NCBI GenBank assembly: GCA_945861625.1
Contig: CAMAVI010000017.1
Coordinates: 1-52,834, forward strand
Source: Candidatus Sulfopaludibacter sp. SbA3
Lineage (GTDB): Bacteria; Acidobacteriota; Terriglobia; Bryobacterales; Bryobacteraceae
Reading direction: 5' to 3'
DNA: 52,834 bases
The notes below the pieces were generated by a model. That model ran no database searches and was not told where the DNA came from. It saw only the letters and a program-made list of their open reading frames with translations. Positions 44,296-52,834 of this stretch are shown in pieces. Position numbers and translations under genes: made by a program. Positions within the stretch are counted from its first letter, which is position 1; each line of letters starts with the position of its first letter.

Positions 44296-46752
44296 GTGCC
44301 CCGTTTTCTTCTTGCATTCCTCGCGCTTACGCCGGTCTGGGCTTACCAATTACCCGCGCCTAACGCCGCGGAACTGGCGCGGCAGATTCGAGAAGCCGGA
44401 CTCGACCCAGCGGAGTGCTATCGCGTCCGCGATTTCAATTTCACCAAGGACGACGTCCGTCTGTATCTGAACGACGGCTACCTGATTTTTTCCAAACCGG
44501 TTCAAGGACAAAGGCTTTCGGCATTGTTCACGACCGACGTGGAAGGCGGCGACGGCGAAGTGATCATCATTCCTCCCACGCGCGCCGAACGGCAGTCGCT
44601 GGCCTCCTTCACGCAATCGCCGAACCTGGACGAGCACGTCAGCGTGGCTCTGATGGTATTCACCGATGGCTCCGGAGCCCGCCTGCGCGAAAGTCTGCTG
44701 GAAGGGGAGAACGCGGCTAAGAAGTCCGCCGAGATGGGGGCGGTCCTGGCGCAACAGTGGACGCCTGTGATTTCCAATATCATGCAGCCGCTGCAAGTGC
44801 GGGTCATTGGGGACCTGCTGGCGGCTCGTCCGGTGGAAACCGGCTTCACGCTCTTGGCCGTCAGCGGTAAAACGCTGGGAATCTTTGACGTCGTCATGGA
44901 CGCGCGCTCCGGGCACCATGTCGTCGTGCGGCAACGCGGAGATGCCTCCGGAAAACTCGTCGATCGCAATGGTTTTAACGTGTGGACCGACTTTTTGCCG
45001 CGCGCGGTCGCGCGGGCCAATCCGGCGGGGAAACCGGCCGCCGTCATTCGGGACTTCACGCTGTCAAATTACCGCATTCAAGCGGAGATCGCGCCGCGAG
45101 ACGGCGGCGGACTCGGCGTGCGCGCGGTCACCCGGGTTACCGTGCGCGTGGGTCCGAATCCGGCCCGCTCCTTTCCCTTTGAAATCACGCGGGCGATGCA
45201 GATTCGCGCCGCGCGCATTGATGGAGCGCCGGCGGAAATTCTGCGTGACGACGCGCCCGGAGCTCGCGTCACGATCAGCCGGCAAGAGGGCGAAGTTCTG
45301 GCCGTAGCGGCGGATGCGCTGGCGGCCGGGAGCGAACATGAATTTGAATTCGAGCATCAAGGCGACGTGATTACCACGCGCGGCGACGGCGTGTTTTTCG
45401 TCAGCGCCCGCGGCACCTGGTATCCCCACGTGGACACGGAATTCGCCACCTATGACCTCACCTTCCGCTATCCCCGGCGCCTGACTCTGGTGTCCGCCGG
45501 AGATGCCGTGGAGGACCGCGTGGAGGGAGACGTGCGTGTCACGCACCGCCGCGTGTCCGTCCCCATCGCGGCCGCGGGATTCAACCTGGGCGTGTATGAG
45601 AAGATTACCGGCACTGCCGCCGGCGTTAGTTTTGAAGTTTACGGGAATCGCAATCTCGAAGACGCCCTGCGGCCGAAAGTAGTCTTGCTGACGCCGGCTC
45701 CTCCGGTGCCCTTGAATCCGCGCCGGCCACGCGACGGGCCGCGCCTGCTCGGCGATCAAATGCCGGCGGTGGCGCCGGAGCCGGATCCCCGGGGCCGATT
45801 GCGCGCTGTCTCGGAAGATCTCTCCGCGTCGCTTGAATTCTTCACGGGCTTGTTTGGGCCTCCCGTGATGAAGACGCTGACCGTTGCGCCCATACCAGGC
45901 ACCTTCGGACAAGGTTTCCCGGGCCTGGTGTATCTTTCTACTTTCGCCTACATTGAACCTTCCGAGCGGCCCATCGCGCTACGCAACGCCAAGGAAAACA
46001 CGTTTAATTCCGATCTGATGGTGCCGCACGAAGTGGCGCACCAGTGGTGGGGCGGTGTAGTGACGCCTGGCGGCCCCAAGGATGAATGGCTCATGGAGGC
46101 GTTCTCCAGCTATTCCGCGCTGCTGTTTCTGGAAAAGAAACGCGGTGTAAAGGAAATGGAGAAAGTCTTGAACGGGTACCGCGATGAACTTTTGAGTAAG
46201 GACGAAAATGGCGCGGTGTTTGAAGCGGTGGCGCCGATCGTATGGGGGGACCGCTTGCCCACTTCTTCCAATGCCGCATGGCGCGTCATCACCTACAACA
46301 AGGGCACGTGGATCCTGCACATGCTGCGCCGGAGAATGGGGGACACGGCATTTCTCAAACTGCTCGCGGAACTAAGGCGGCGCTATGCAATGAAATCCGT
46401 AACCACGGAGGACTTTCGCGCCATGGTTGGCGAGTTCCGCCCGTCCAGTTTTTCGGCGGATGCCGTGGATATGTATTTCGATAACTGGGTTTATTCGACT
46501 GGCGTTCCCGCGTGGAAACTGCAGTACGCCATCAAAGGAGCGGCGCCCGCCGTAACTCTTTCCGGAACCATCACCCAGACCGGCGTCACTGAAGATTTCG
46601 CGGCGGACGCGCCCGTCGAAGTCCAGTTTGGCAGGGGCGCGCCACAGATCATCTGGGTACGCATGACGGGTGAATCCGGGGCCTTTTCCGCGAATCTGCG
46701 CCAGGTTCCCACCCGCGTGGGTATTTCCGACGACACGCTGATGAAAAAATAA
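44296..46752 (+). CDS. Secreted M1-family metallopeptidase-like protein
   Basis: The 818-residue protein begins with a signal peptide (PRFLLAFLALTPVWA, GTG start) and a long beta-rich N-terminal half of unknown fold. The C-terminal half is the M1 catalytic domain with the zinc site LMVPHEVAHQWWGGVV (HExxH) and the third ligand Glu in DEWLMEAFSSYSALL. The usual exopeptidase G-x-M-E-N motif is replaced by GTFGQGFPGLVYLS, so it may not be a true aminopeptidase. It ends the plus-strand operon; the next gene is convergent after six bases. Confidence 0.85.
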   Translation: MPRFLLAFLALTPVWAYQLPAPNAAELARQIREAGLDPAECYRVRDFNFTKDDVRLYLNDGYLIFSKPVQGQRLSALFTTDVEGGDGEVIIIPPTRAERQSLASFTQSPNLDEHVSVALMVFTDGSGARLRESLLEGENAAKKSAEMGAVLAQQWTPVISNIMQPLQVRVIGDLLAARPVETGFTLLAVSGKTLGIFDVVMDARSGHHVVVRQRGDASGKLVDRNGFNVWTDFLPRAVARANPAGKPAAVIRDFTLSNYRIQAEIAPRDGGGLGVRAVTRVTVRVGPNPARSFPFEITRAMQIRAARIDGAPAEILRDDAPGARVTISRQEGEVLAVAADALAAGSEHEFEFEHQGDVITTRGDGVFFVSARGTWYPHVDTEFATYDLTFRYPRRLTLVSAGDAVEDRVEGDVRVTHRRVSVPIAAAGFNLGVYEKITGTAAGVSFEVYGNRNLEDALRPKVVLLTPAPPVPLNPRRPRDGPRLLGDQMPAVAPEPDPRGRLRAVSEDLSASLEFFTGLFGPPVMKTLTVAPIPGTFGQGFPGLVYLSTFAYIEPSERPIALRNAKENTFNSDLMVPHEVAHQWWGGVVTPGGPKDEWLMEAFSSYSALLFLEKKRGVKEMEKVLNGYRDELLSKDENGAVFEAVAPIVWGDRLPTSSNAAWRVITYNKGTWILHMLRRRMGDTAFLKLLAELRRRYAMKSVTTEDFRAMVGEFRPSSFSADAVDMYFDNWVYSTGVPAWKLQYAIKGAAPAVTLSGTITQTGVTEDFAADAPVEVQFGRGAPQIIWVRMTGESGAFSANLRQVPTRVGISDDTLMKK

Positions 46753-46758
46753 AATGCG

Positions 46759-47199
46759 CTATTCCGCGATGTGCCGGTCGCACTCGGCGATCGCGCCCCG
46801 CGCCTGTTGCAGGCGCCGCGCCGACTCGGGCGTCGGCGGCTGCCAATACTTCCAGCGCGCCAGATTCTTCTGAAACAACAAACGGGCATAGCCGTAGTGG
46901 CGGTTGGAAAGCAGCATCCGCCCGTACAGATCGTCGAGATCGGACGCGGCATGGGCAGCCTCTACGGTCGGATGTGGAACGGAGATCACTCGTTTCGCCA
47001 ACGGCTCGGCTTTTTTGATCAGAGCCGCCGCTTCGTCGGGCTTGTGGTTGGCGAATGCGGCGTCGGCTTCTCGCACCAGCGGCGCCAGTTGCTCAACGGC
47101 ATCGCGATACCCGGCTTCCTTGGTGGCATCGAGCGGGACTTCGGGCGCGGACGAGCAACCCGCGAGAATCACAATAACCAGAATGACCAGCGGACGCAC
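46759..47199 (-). CDS. Small lipoprotein, unknown
   Basis: The 146-residue protein has a signal peptide with the lipobox LAGC (MRPLVILVIVILAGCSS), so it is likely an outer-membrane or inner-membrane lipoprotein. The mature part is helical with TPR-like spacing (AFANHKPDEAAALIKKAEPL, HYGYARLLFQKNLARWKYW). No family is recognised. It is convergent with the M1 gene. Confidence 0.75.
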   Translation of the reverse strand: MRPLVILVIVILAGCSSAPEVPLDATKEAGYRDAVEQLAPLVREADAAFANHKPDEAAALIKKAEPLAKRVISVPHPTVEAAHAASDLDDLYGRMLLSNRHYGYARLLFQKNLARWKYWQPPTPESARRLQQARGAIAECDRHIAE

Positions 47200-47912
47200 T
47201 GCTTTGAGGATAGTCGAAGTCAGCCTCCCAAAGAATTGGGGACACTGCGGGCTATCTTATGGTGCGGCCTCTCTTTAACCGGTTCACAGCAGTGTCCCCG
47301 CAATTCTTTGGCCCACCGGATTCATGGTGCCGCACTCGTCGCCTCATCTTCCACTGAGTCACACGCCATTTTCCTCCCCGAATCAGTTATTTGCGGCAAT
47401 TCTCTTGGCGCGCCCTGTTACGCTCAAAGCAAGAAACTTCCTGGCCAGGAAGCGTTGCATTGCAGTGGTGCTGAACTCCCGTCGGCCTTGAAAGCCATAC
47501 GCCGTCACTTCCGAGATGGCGGCGGCGGGAGACGTTTGAAACCGGTTTCATTTCCGCCGGGCGAGCAGTTGGCCCGGCGATCAGAGAGCGGCTCCGCAAG
47601 GCGGGTTCAATAAAGGACGCCATCCAGCGATCCTACGCCCCCCGCCAAGCGGCCGTTTGAATCATCGGCGGTTGTGGAAACGCACGGCGACCAACGCACA
47701 GCAGGTTCGTTTGCGTTGTGCGCTGCCAAGAATGGATGGGGAAGCCCCGGCCGCCCGCAACGCCACATTTCTTCTCAGGCCGGCGTGTGCCGGCGCCTAT
47801 GGGACATCCCACCCCTCTTGCTATCATTGTAAATTCGCACGGCCACTTCTCTGCGCGGTTTCCCGCCGCAATTTGATGCCATGGTGTGCCGTCTCTTGAT
47901 TTTATTCGGCTC
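47200..47912. other. Long non-coding gap with inverted repeat and palindromes
   Basis: Besides the inverted repeat 47228-47311, this gap holds a perfect 16-bp palindrome (CTTCCTGGCCAGGAAG, 47437-47452) and TGAAACCGGTTTCA (47537-47550), which has the A-CCGGT-T core and size of LacI-family operators. No protein-coding signal is convincing on either strand, though a few short frames are open. No LacI-type gene is in the window. The tricarballylate genes begin just to the right. Confidence 0.6.
47228..47311. repeat. Imperfect inverted repeat with GGGGACACTGC ends
   Basis: Bases 47228-47248 (CCAAAGAATTGGGGACACTG then C) pair with 47289-47311 (GCAGTGTCCCC, then GCAATTCTTTGG) with a two-base bulge. 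The arms bound a 40-base loop. It looks like a small mobile remnant or repetitive extragenic element; no transposase is present. Confidence 0.8.
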
Positions 47913-49304
47913 GTGGAACAAACACTCATACAATCTGACGTCATGGTCATCGGCGGCGGCAACGCCGCGCTGTGTGCCGCGCTGACCGCGCGCGAGGCCG
48001 GCCGCTCCGTGACCGTGCTCGAATGCGCGCCGTTTGAGTATCGCGGAGGCAACAGCCGCCACACGCGCAACATGCGCTGCATGCACACCGCGCCCACCGA
48101 TGTGCTGACGGACGCTTATCCGGAAGACGAATATTACGCCGATCTGCTACGCGTCACCGGAGGCCTCACCACGGAGCATCTGGCTCGCCTGGTGATTCGC
48201 GAATCCCCCAACGCCAATCAATGGATGAAGAATCAAGGCGCGCGCTTCCAGCCCTCTCTCGGTGGGACACTGCACCTGGGCCGCACCAACGCGTTCTTTT
48301 TGGGCGGCGGCAAGGCCCTGATGAACGCGTATTACCAGGCTGCCAAAAAGCGCGGCATCAGCGTGCTGTACAACGCCGAAGTCACGGACGTTGACATTCG
48401 CGACGGCCGGTTCCACAGCGGCCAGATGCTGCTCGAAGGCAAACCGGCGGAGTTCCGCGCCAAGGCATTAGTCGTCGCCTCGGGCGGATTCGAATCCAAT
48501 CTAGAGTGGCTCGAAGAAGCCTGGGGCGAAGCCGCGCGTAACTTTATCATCCGCGGCACTCCCTACAACAAAGGCAAGCTGCTGCGGTTGCTGCTCGACA
48601 ACGGCGCCGAATCGGTCGCCGATCCCAAGCAATGTCACGCCGTCGCCATTGATGGCCGCGCGCCTAAGTTCGACGGCGGCATCGTGACGCGCCTGGATTG
48701 CGTCCCCCTCGGCATCGTCGTCAACAAATTCGGCGAGCGCTTCTACGATGAGGGCGAAGACCTGTGGCCCAAGCGCTACGCCATCTGGGGCCGTTTGGTC
48801 GCGCAGCAACCGGATCAGATCGCTTATTCAATCATCGATTCCAAGGCCATGGGACGCTTCATGCCGTCTGTGTTTCCTCCGATCACGGCGAATACCATCG
48901 GCGAGCTGGCGTCCGCGCTAGGCCTGCCCGCGGCAACTGTTGAGAACACAGTGCAAGCGTACAACGCTACGGTACGGCCCGGCTCCTTCGATCACCAGAC
49001 CCTGGATGATTGCCGTACCGAAGGCCTGACTCCCCCGAAATCGCATTGGGCGCAGGCGATCGACAAGCCTCCGTACTACGGTTATCCGTTGCGGCCCGGG
49101 ATTACGTTCACCTATCTCGGCGTGCGCGTGAATGAGAAAGCCGAGGTGCGGATCAACGGCAACTCGAGCCCCAATATCTTCGCGGCAGGCGAGATCATGG
49201 CCGGCAACATCGTCGGCAAGGGTTACCTGGCGGGACTAGGCATGACCATCGGATCTGTCTTCGGGCGGATCGCCGGAAAGGAAGCTGCCCGTGCCGCGCA
49301 CTAA
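47913..49304 (+). CDS. tcuA: FAD-dependent tricarballylate dehydrogenase TcuA-like
   Basis: The 463-residue flavoprotein belongs to the fumarate reductase/succinate dehydrogenase flavoprotein family, in the TcuA group that oxidises tricarballylate to aconitate. The FAD motif SDVMVIGGGNAALCAALTAR starts near residue 7; RGGNSRHTRNMRCMH, LGGGKALMNAYYQAAKK, VVASGGFESN and GEIMAGNIVGKGYLAGLGMTI follow. Start chosen as the GTG at 47913 (a GTG 27 bases earlier is also in frame). The neighbours tcuB and a tcuC-like gene support the assignment, but related acids are possible substrates. Confidence 0.87.
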   Translation: MEQTLIQSDVMVIGGGNAALCAALTAREAGRSVTVLECAPFEYRGGNSRHTRNMRCMHTAPTDVLTDAYPEDEYYADLLRVTGGLTTEHLARLVIRESPNANQWMKNQGARFQPSLGGTLHLGRTNAFFLGGGKALMNAYYQAAKKRGISVLYNAEVTDVDIRDGRFHSGQMLLEGKPAEFRAKALVVASGGFESNLEWLEEAWGEAARNFIIRGTPYNKGKLLRLLLDNGAESVADPKQCHAVAIDGRAPKFDGGIVTRLDCVPLGIVVNKFGERFYDEGEDLWPKRYAIWGRLVAQQPDQIAYSIIDSKAMGRFMPSVFPPITANTIGELASALGLPAATVENTVQAYNATVRPGSFDHQTLDDCRTEGLTPPKSHWAQAIDKPPYYGYPLRPGITFTYLGVRVNEKAEVRINGNSSPNIFAAGEIMAGNIVGKGYLAGLGMTIGSVFGRIAGKEAARAAH

Positions 49305-50349
49305 CCAAATGAGCGACAGCCGGATTGCCGAAGGGGAACGGCTCCTCGTTATTTGTAACTCCTGCCGTTATTGCGAGGGATATTGCGCCGTATTCCCGGC
49401 CATGGAGCAGCGGCTCAGCTTCACGCCGGCCGATGTCCGCTACTTGGCCAACCTGTGCCACAACTGCGCGGAGTGTTACTACGCCTGCCAGTTTGCCCCG
49501 CCCCATGAATTCGCCGTGAACGTGCCCAAGGTGTTCGCCGAAATCCGCGCCGAGTCGTACAAACAATACGCCTGGCCCGCCTACGTTCGCGTCAGCGGAT
49601 GGCTGGCGGTGGCCATCGGATTCGCGGTCGTGCTCCTGCTCGCCGGAGCAAGCGACGCCACCGGCGCGAACTTCTACGGCATCATCCCGCACGAAACGAT
49701 GGTAGCCGTCTTCAGCGCGATCTCCGCGTACATCGCCATTGTGTACGCCGCTGGAGTCCGGCGCTTCTGGAAGGAGTCCGGGGAAAGACTGCCGGGAGTG
49801 AGCGCGTGGATGCAAGCGGCACGCGACGTACTCGCACTAAAGAACCTCTCCAGCAGCGGAGCGGGTTGCACCTACCCGGATGAAGAGCACTCACAGGCCC
49901 GCCGGATCTTTCATCACTTCACGTTCTACGGCTTTCTGTTGTGCCTGGCATCCACGACCGTCGCCGCCATTTATCACTTTGCGGGCAGCGTTGCGCCCCA
50001 TCCGTATCTCAGCGCCCCCGTCATATTGGGTACGCTAGGTGGGATCGGCTTGTTGGTTGGACCCGTGGGCCTCTACGCGCTCAAGCGCCGCCGCGACCCG
50101 GCCATCGTGGATGCCAAGCAGGACGGCACGGATGTATCTTTCCTCGTGCTGCTGTTTCTGACCAGCCTGACGGGCCTGCTGCTGCTTGCCTTGCGCGAAT
50201 CCCCGGCCATGGGCACGCTCCTGCGCGTACACCTGGGAGTGGTGCTGGGTTTGTTTCTAACCTTACCCTACGGGAAGTTCGTGCACGGCATTTACCGCTC
50301 TGCCGCTCTGCTTCGTTCGGCGTACGAAATGGCTCGAAGTAAGCACTAG
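49291..50349 (+). CDS. tcuB: TcuB-like iron-sulfur membrane protein
   Basis: The 352-residue protein has two cysteine clusters, CNSCRYCEGYCAVFP and CHNCAECYYACQF (two 4Fe-4S clusters), then six or so membrane helices (from LAVAIGFAVVLLLAGA on) with histidines that may bind haem. TcuB reoxidises the FAD of TcuA and feeds electrons to quinone. The start GTG at 49291 follows GGAAAGGAAG and overlaps the tcuA stop; a later ATG (49309) lacks a ribosome site. Its last 87 bases overlap the convergent transporter gene. Confidence 0.86.
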   Translation: MPRTNQMSDSRIAEGERLLVICNSCRYCEGYCAVFPAMEQRLSFTPADVRYLANLCHNCAECYYACQFAPPHEFAVNVPKVFAEIRAESYKQYAWPAYVRVSGWLAVAIGFAVVLLLAGASDATGANFYGIIPHETMVAVFSAISAYIAIVYAAGVRRFWKESGERLPGVSAWMQAARDVLALKNLSSSGAGCTYPDEEHSQARRIFHHFTFYGFLLCLASTTVAAIYHFAGSVAPHPYLSAPVILGTLGGIGLLVGPVGLYALKRRRDPAIVDAKQDGTDVSFLVLLFLTSLTGLLLLALRESPAMGTLLRVHLGVVLGLFLTLPYGKFVHGIYRSAALLRSAYEMARSKH

Positions 50350-51579
50350 CGTTGCCGTCAGGCCCATTAAACCCGCAAAGGAAAGCCACAAGCCCGGCAT
50401 CGCGCGGTTACCGGTGACGTGGATCAGGTAGGTCGACACCGCCGGCGTGAAGCCTCCGAAGATTCCCGTCGCCAGGCTGTAGGCGAAAGAAAAGCCGGAG
50501 ACGCGCACCTCGACAGGCATAATCTCCGTCAGGTACACAACCATCGCGCCGTTATAGCTGCCAAAGATCATCGAAAACCACAGTGCGGCAGCCAGCAGCC
50601 GCTCAAATGACGGCGCGCTCACCAGCCACAACAGGATCGGGTACGGCGTGATCAGCGCGATGGTGGAGAACGTCAGCAGCAGCGGCCGGCGCCCGATCTT
50701 ATCCGACAGCGCGCCCATCGTGGGCAGAAAAATAAAATTCGAGACTCCCACGCACAGCGTCACCAGCATGCTGCTCTTCACCGACAGGTGCAGGACGCTG
50801 TTCCCATACGTCGGCATGTACGCCGTGATCATGTAAAAGGTCACCGTTGTGGTGGTGGTGAGCATCATGCCCAGGATCATCAGCCGCCAGTTGGACATTA
50901 CCGTGCGCCAGATCTCGCCGGACTTGGGACGATGCTTGCGCGCGGCAAATTCGTCGGTTTCGGTGAGCGAGCGCCGCAAAAACAGCAGGAACGGAATCAG
51001 TATGGAACCGATCAGCAGCGGGATGCGCCAGCCCCAACCGGCCATCTCCTCTGGACGCAGCGTGGCCGAAAGCGTCAGGCCGATCAGCGCCGCGAAGATC
51101 ACCGCCACCTGTTGGCTGCCCGATTGCCAGGCGACAAAGAATCCCTTGCGTCCCGGCGTGGCGATCTCCGCTAAATACACACTGACTCCGCCAATTTCAA
51201 CTCCTGCCGAAAGTCCCTGCACTAGACGGCCCAGCACGACCAACAAAGGCGCGAACAGGCCGATGGTCTCGTACCCTGGCATGATGCCGATGGAGAGCGT
51301 CCCCACGGCCATCAGCCCCAACGTCAGCAGAAGGCCCTTGCGCCGCCCGTGATGGTCGATATACGCGCCCAGAATGATGGCACCCAGGGGACGCATCAAG
51401 TAGCCCGTACCGAACGTCATCAGCGAGAGCATCAGCGACGCATATTCGTTCTTGGTCGGGAAGAACGCGCGCCCGATGGCCGCGGCGTAGTAGCCAAAGA
51501 CCATGAAGTCGTACATCTCCAGGAAGTTCCCCAGTGAAACGCGGACGACTGCACCGACTTTCGATGAAGGTTTGCTCAT
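50263..51579 (-). CDS. tcuC: MHS-family carboxylate transporter (TcuC-like)
   Basis: The 438-residue major facilitator of the metabolite:H+ symporter family probably imports tricarballylate or citrate. Twelve membrane segments are visible. Signature features are SLGNFLEMYDFMVFGYYAA, DHHGRRKGLLLTL (motif between helices 2 and 3), GRLVQGLSAGVEIGGVSVYL, ALSDKIGRRPLLL and YNGAMVVYLTEIMPVEVRVS. It is convergent with tcuB with an 87-base overlap of the two 3' ends, unusual for an operon that in Salmonella is co-directional; the regulator tcuR is not present. Confidence 0.86.
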   Translation of the reverse strand: MSKPSSKVGAVVRVSLGNFLEMYDFMVFGYYAAAIGRAFFPTKNEYASLMLSLMTFGTGYLMRPLGAIILGAYIDHHGRRKGLLLTLGLMAVGTLSIGIMPGYETIGLFAPLLVVLGRLVQGLSAGVEIGGVSVYLAEIATPGRKGFFVAWQSGSQQVAVIFAALIGLTLSATLRPEEMAGWGWRIPLLIGSILIPFLLFLRRSLTETDEFAARKHRPKSGEIWRTVMSNWRLMILGMMLTTTTTVTFYMITAYMPTYGNSVLHLSVKSSMLVTLCVGVSNFIFLPTMGALSDKIGRRPLLLTFSTIALITPYPILLWLVSAPSFERLLAAALWFSMIFGSYNGAMVVYLTEIMPVEVRVSGFSFAYSLATGIFGGFTPAVSTYLIHVTGNRAMPGLWLSFAGLMGLTATLVLTSSHFVRRTKQSGRAVNAVHELPVG

Positions 51580-51758
51580 TCGGATAACCCGGTTTCTCAG
51601 TTTACTTCTTTTTGGGAGCGGAGTGGCGGCTAGGAAATCACTCGTCGCGGCCCATCGACAGCAGGCGGGACATCTCCGCGATGCCTGCCCACCCTCGCCT
51701 GCCCGATTTTGATGGAAGCCTTGAAAATCGCTCCCACGGGTACGATGCCGCCTAGCCG

Positions 51759-52337
51759 GTGGGCAGCGATCGCCGCCAGACCCATCGAAGCCAAGGCGCC
51801 GATCTGGTCATGCTGCCAACCCACGGTCGAGGCCCGATGCGGCGGCTGCTGCTGGGATCGGTGACCGCGAAGGTCCTGCACGACATGACGGTACCGGTGT
51901 GGACTGTGTCGCATCTGACCGGAATCGCGCCCGGCCCGTACAAGTCCGTGCTGGCAGCCGTGGATAGCAGCGACGAAGCGGAGACTGTGGTGCGCGCTGC
52001 ATCCGCGCTCGCTGCATCCTACGGAGCGCGCCTGCGTCTGGCGTACGTTTTGGAAATGCCGCCGGTCGACGCGGAGACCGCCTTCGGTGTGTATCGCGAG
52101 GACATGATCGCCGCGGCGAAGGAACGGGTGGCCGAAATCCAGGCGCGTGCCGGTACAGATGCCCCGCTCGCCATTCTGGATGGACCCGTGGCCGCGGCAA
52201 TCGCCGAGGAAGCGCGCCGCCTGGGCGCGGACCTGATTGTCACTGGCCGCGGCCGGACGCAGAACACTTTCGGCCGCATGTGGTCACACCTGTACCCCAT
52301 CGTCCGGCATGCGCCCTGCCCGGTCCTGAGCATATGA
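51759..52337 (+). pseudogene. Tandem universal stress protein, 5'-truncated
   Basis: The C-terminal half of a first UspA domain (GADLVMLPTHGRGPMRRLLL-GS, the ATP-loop G-x-x-G-x9-GS) is followed by a full second domain (YKSVLAAVDSSDEAE to TGRGRTQNTFGRMWSHLYPI). The first domain lacks its beginning: an in-frame stop lies at 51753-51755, and residues resembling the missing part (AAIAARPIEAK) occur in another frame upstream, from about 51713. It is therefore a remnant or a shortened gene from a frameshift. No reliable start codon is visible; GTG at 51759 is the earliest. Confidence 0.65.
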
Positions 52338-52618
52338 GACGCTCCTCCCCAGGCTGCGCGATCCCACTCAGCAGTGGGCGAGTGCACTCAGGATTCCTGT
52401 TCCGCGCGAACCCGCCGGGGCCATCCCTTCCGTCACTTACCGAGTGGAACAACAAGTGCTCTTTAAATGGCAAGCAGTCGCTCAAGCGAGCATTGGTGAG
52501 CTTGGGGGGTAGGTTCCCCGACCTATCGAGCGGGGTGATTAGCCTCTCCTGCTCAGCGGCGGCAAGTTGTACGCCGCCGCTCCCTTAAGGTCTTCCATAC
52601 GCAGGAAGGCGGTGGTTT
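52338..52618. other. Hairpin-rich leader before a cytochrome-like gene
   Basis: Several inverted repeats occupy this gap. The strongest is AGCGGCGGC (52555-52563) with GCCGCCGCT (52573-52581), a 9-bp perfect stem. Nearby CCCCG/CGGGG and TAGGT/ACCTA can pair, and TCGCT/AGCGA lies near 52475. The pattern resembles a structured RNA leader, but no riboswitch class was recognised. No coding sequence is seen. Confidence 0.5.
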
Positions 52619-52825
52619 ATGTTGCGCCTGTCGTCGATGACATCGCTGGCGGTAACCATGACCGCAGCGTCACTTTTCGCGGCTGACCCCCCAGGCAGCA
52701 TCACTTTTCACCGCGACGTACTGCCTATTCTGGCGAAGGATTGCCAGGAATGCCATCGGCCCGGCCAGATGGGGTGTGCGACGCCCGCGTTGTGGGTTGG
52801 TGGAATCGGTTTATTGTTCCGTTAA
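52619..52825 (+). pseudogene. Cytochrome c-like gene fragment, interrupted
   Basis: From the ATG at 52619, the product has a signal peptide (TSLAVTMTAASLFAADPP) and FHRDVLPILAKDCQECHRPG, the haem-binding CxxCH of the acidobacterial multi-haem or DUF1549-type start. After CHRPGQMG the expected continuation (A-P-M-S-F-like) is absent and the frame closes within 19 codons with unrelated residues (WVGGIGLLFR). So the gene breaks off a few bases after the haem site, by rearrangement, insertion or frameshift near the window edge. Confidence 0.6.
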
Positions 52826-52834
52826 TCTGAGTGT

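Noticed and set aside
47387..47623. 78-residue open frame in the gap before tcuA
   Set aside because: No ribosome site or family features; it covers both palindromes and has low-complexity composition.
52440..52618. Cyclic-di-GMP riboswitch
   Set aside because: The position upstream of a cytochrome suggested it, but the GEMM core segments cannot be placed.

Overview
The window is GC-rich chromosomal DNA that looks like an acidobacterium of the Bryobacterales/Solibacter type. The reasons are a secreted VWFA-related protein of the kind expanded in Acidobacteria, several signal-peptide proteins of unknown function, a PEGA/jelly-roll protein, an Hfq-like Sm protein, an lpxD gene (Gram-negative envelope) and frequent GTG/TTG starts. 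This placement is inferred from protein character, not from a database search.

Layout. 1-733: left edge with the start of a probable transposase and a 5'-truncated sugar transferase. 763-837: tRNA-Gly(TCC). 838-2830: a small accessory patch between the tRNA and a housekeeping-like gene. It holds an unknown ORF, a TIR-domain gene broken by one in-frame TAG, and a HigBA-like toxin-antitoxin pair. 2832-6684: secreted proteins (unknown, SGNH hydrolase, DUF3108) and a divergent orphan ABC-2 permease. 6747-15361: housekeeping genes, namely rhlE-type helicase, pgk, a thioesterase, a moaD-moaE fusion, a VWFA protein, an Hfq-like protein, an inositol monophosphatase, thiC and a GAF-ANTAR regulator. 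15621-22257: priA, an acetyltransferase and TPR/secreted proteins. 22260-25423: a minus-strand operon of a polyprenyl sugar transferase, pyrE and a sulfatase-fold protein that has lost its catalytic residues. 25513-28047: NHL-repeat protein and phosphomannomutase. 28048-30208: a FabF-ACP-polysaccharide deacetylase cassette. 30243-38093: PaiB-like protein, PEGA protein, LOG protein, lpxD, M13 peptidase and an alpha/beta hydrolase. 38217-46752: a run of plus-strand genes starting with a minimal histidine kinase, then trpC-trpF-trpB-trpA, chorismate mutase and prephenate dehydrogenase (most joined by overlapping stop/start codons), then membrane-associated small proteins and an M1 peptidase. 47200-47912: a long non-coding gap with an inverted-repeat element. 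47913-51579: a tricarballylate-type module (tcuA, tcuB and a convergent, overlapping tcuC-like transporter). 51759-52834: a 5'-truncated universal stress protein, a hairpin-rich leader and a cytochrome-like gene that breaks off just after its CxxCH motif.

The features the gene list does not explain are: (1) at least nine short tandem duplications (units 12-20 bp), mostly sitting on stop or start codons; (2) two related REPIN-like inverted-repeat elements, each between convergent genes and in opposite orientation; (3) the amber codon at a conserved Trp position of the TIR protein; (4) the catalytically empty sulfatase-fold protein; (5) a 12-bp duplication that forms the linker of the MoaD-MoaE fusion. 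No CRISPR array, rRNA or complete prophage was seen.
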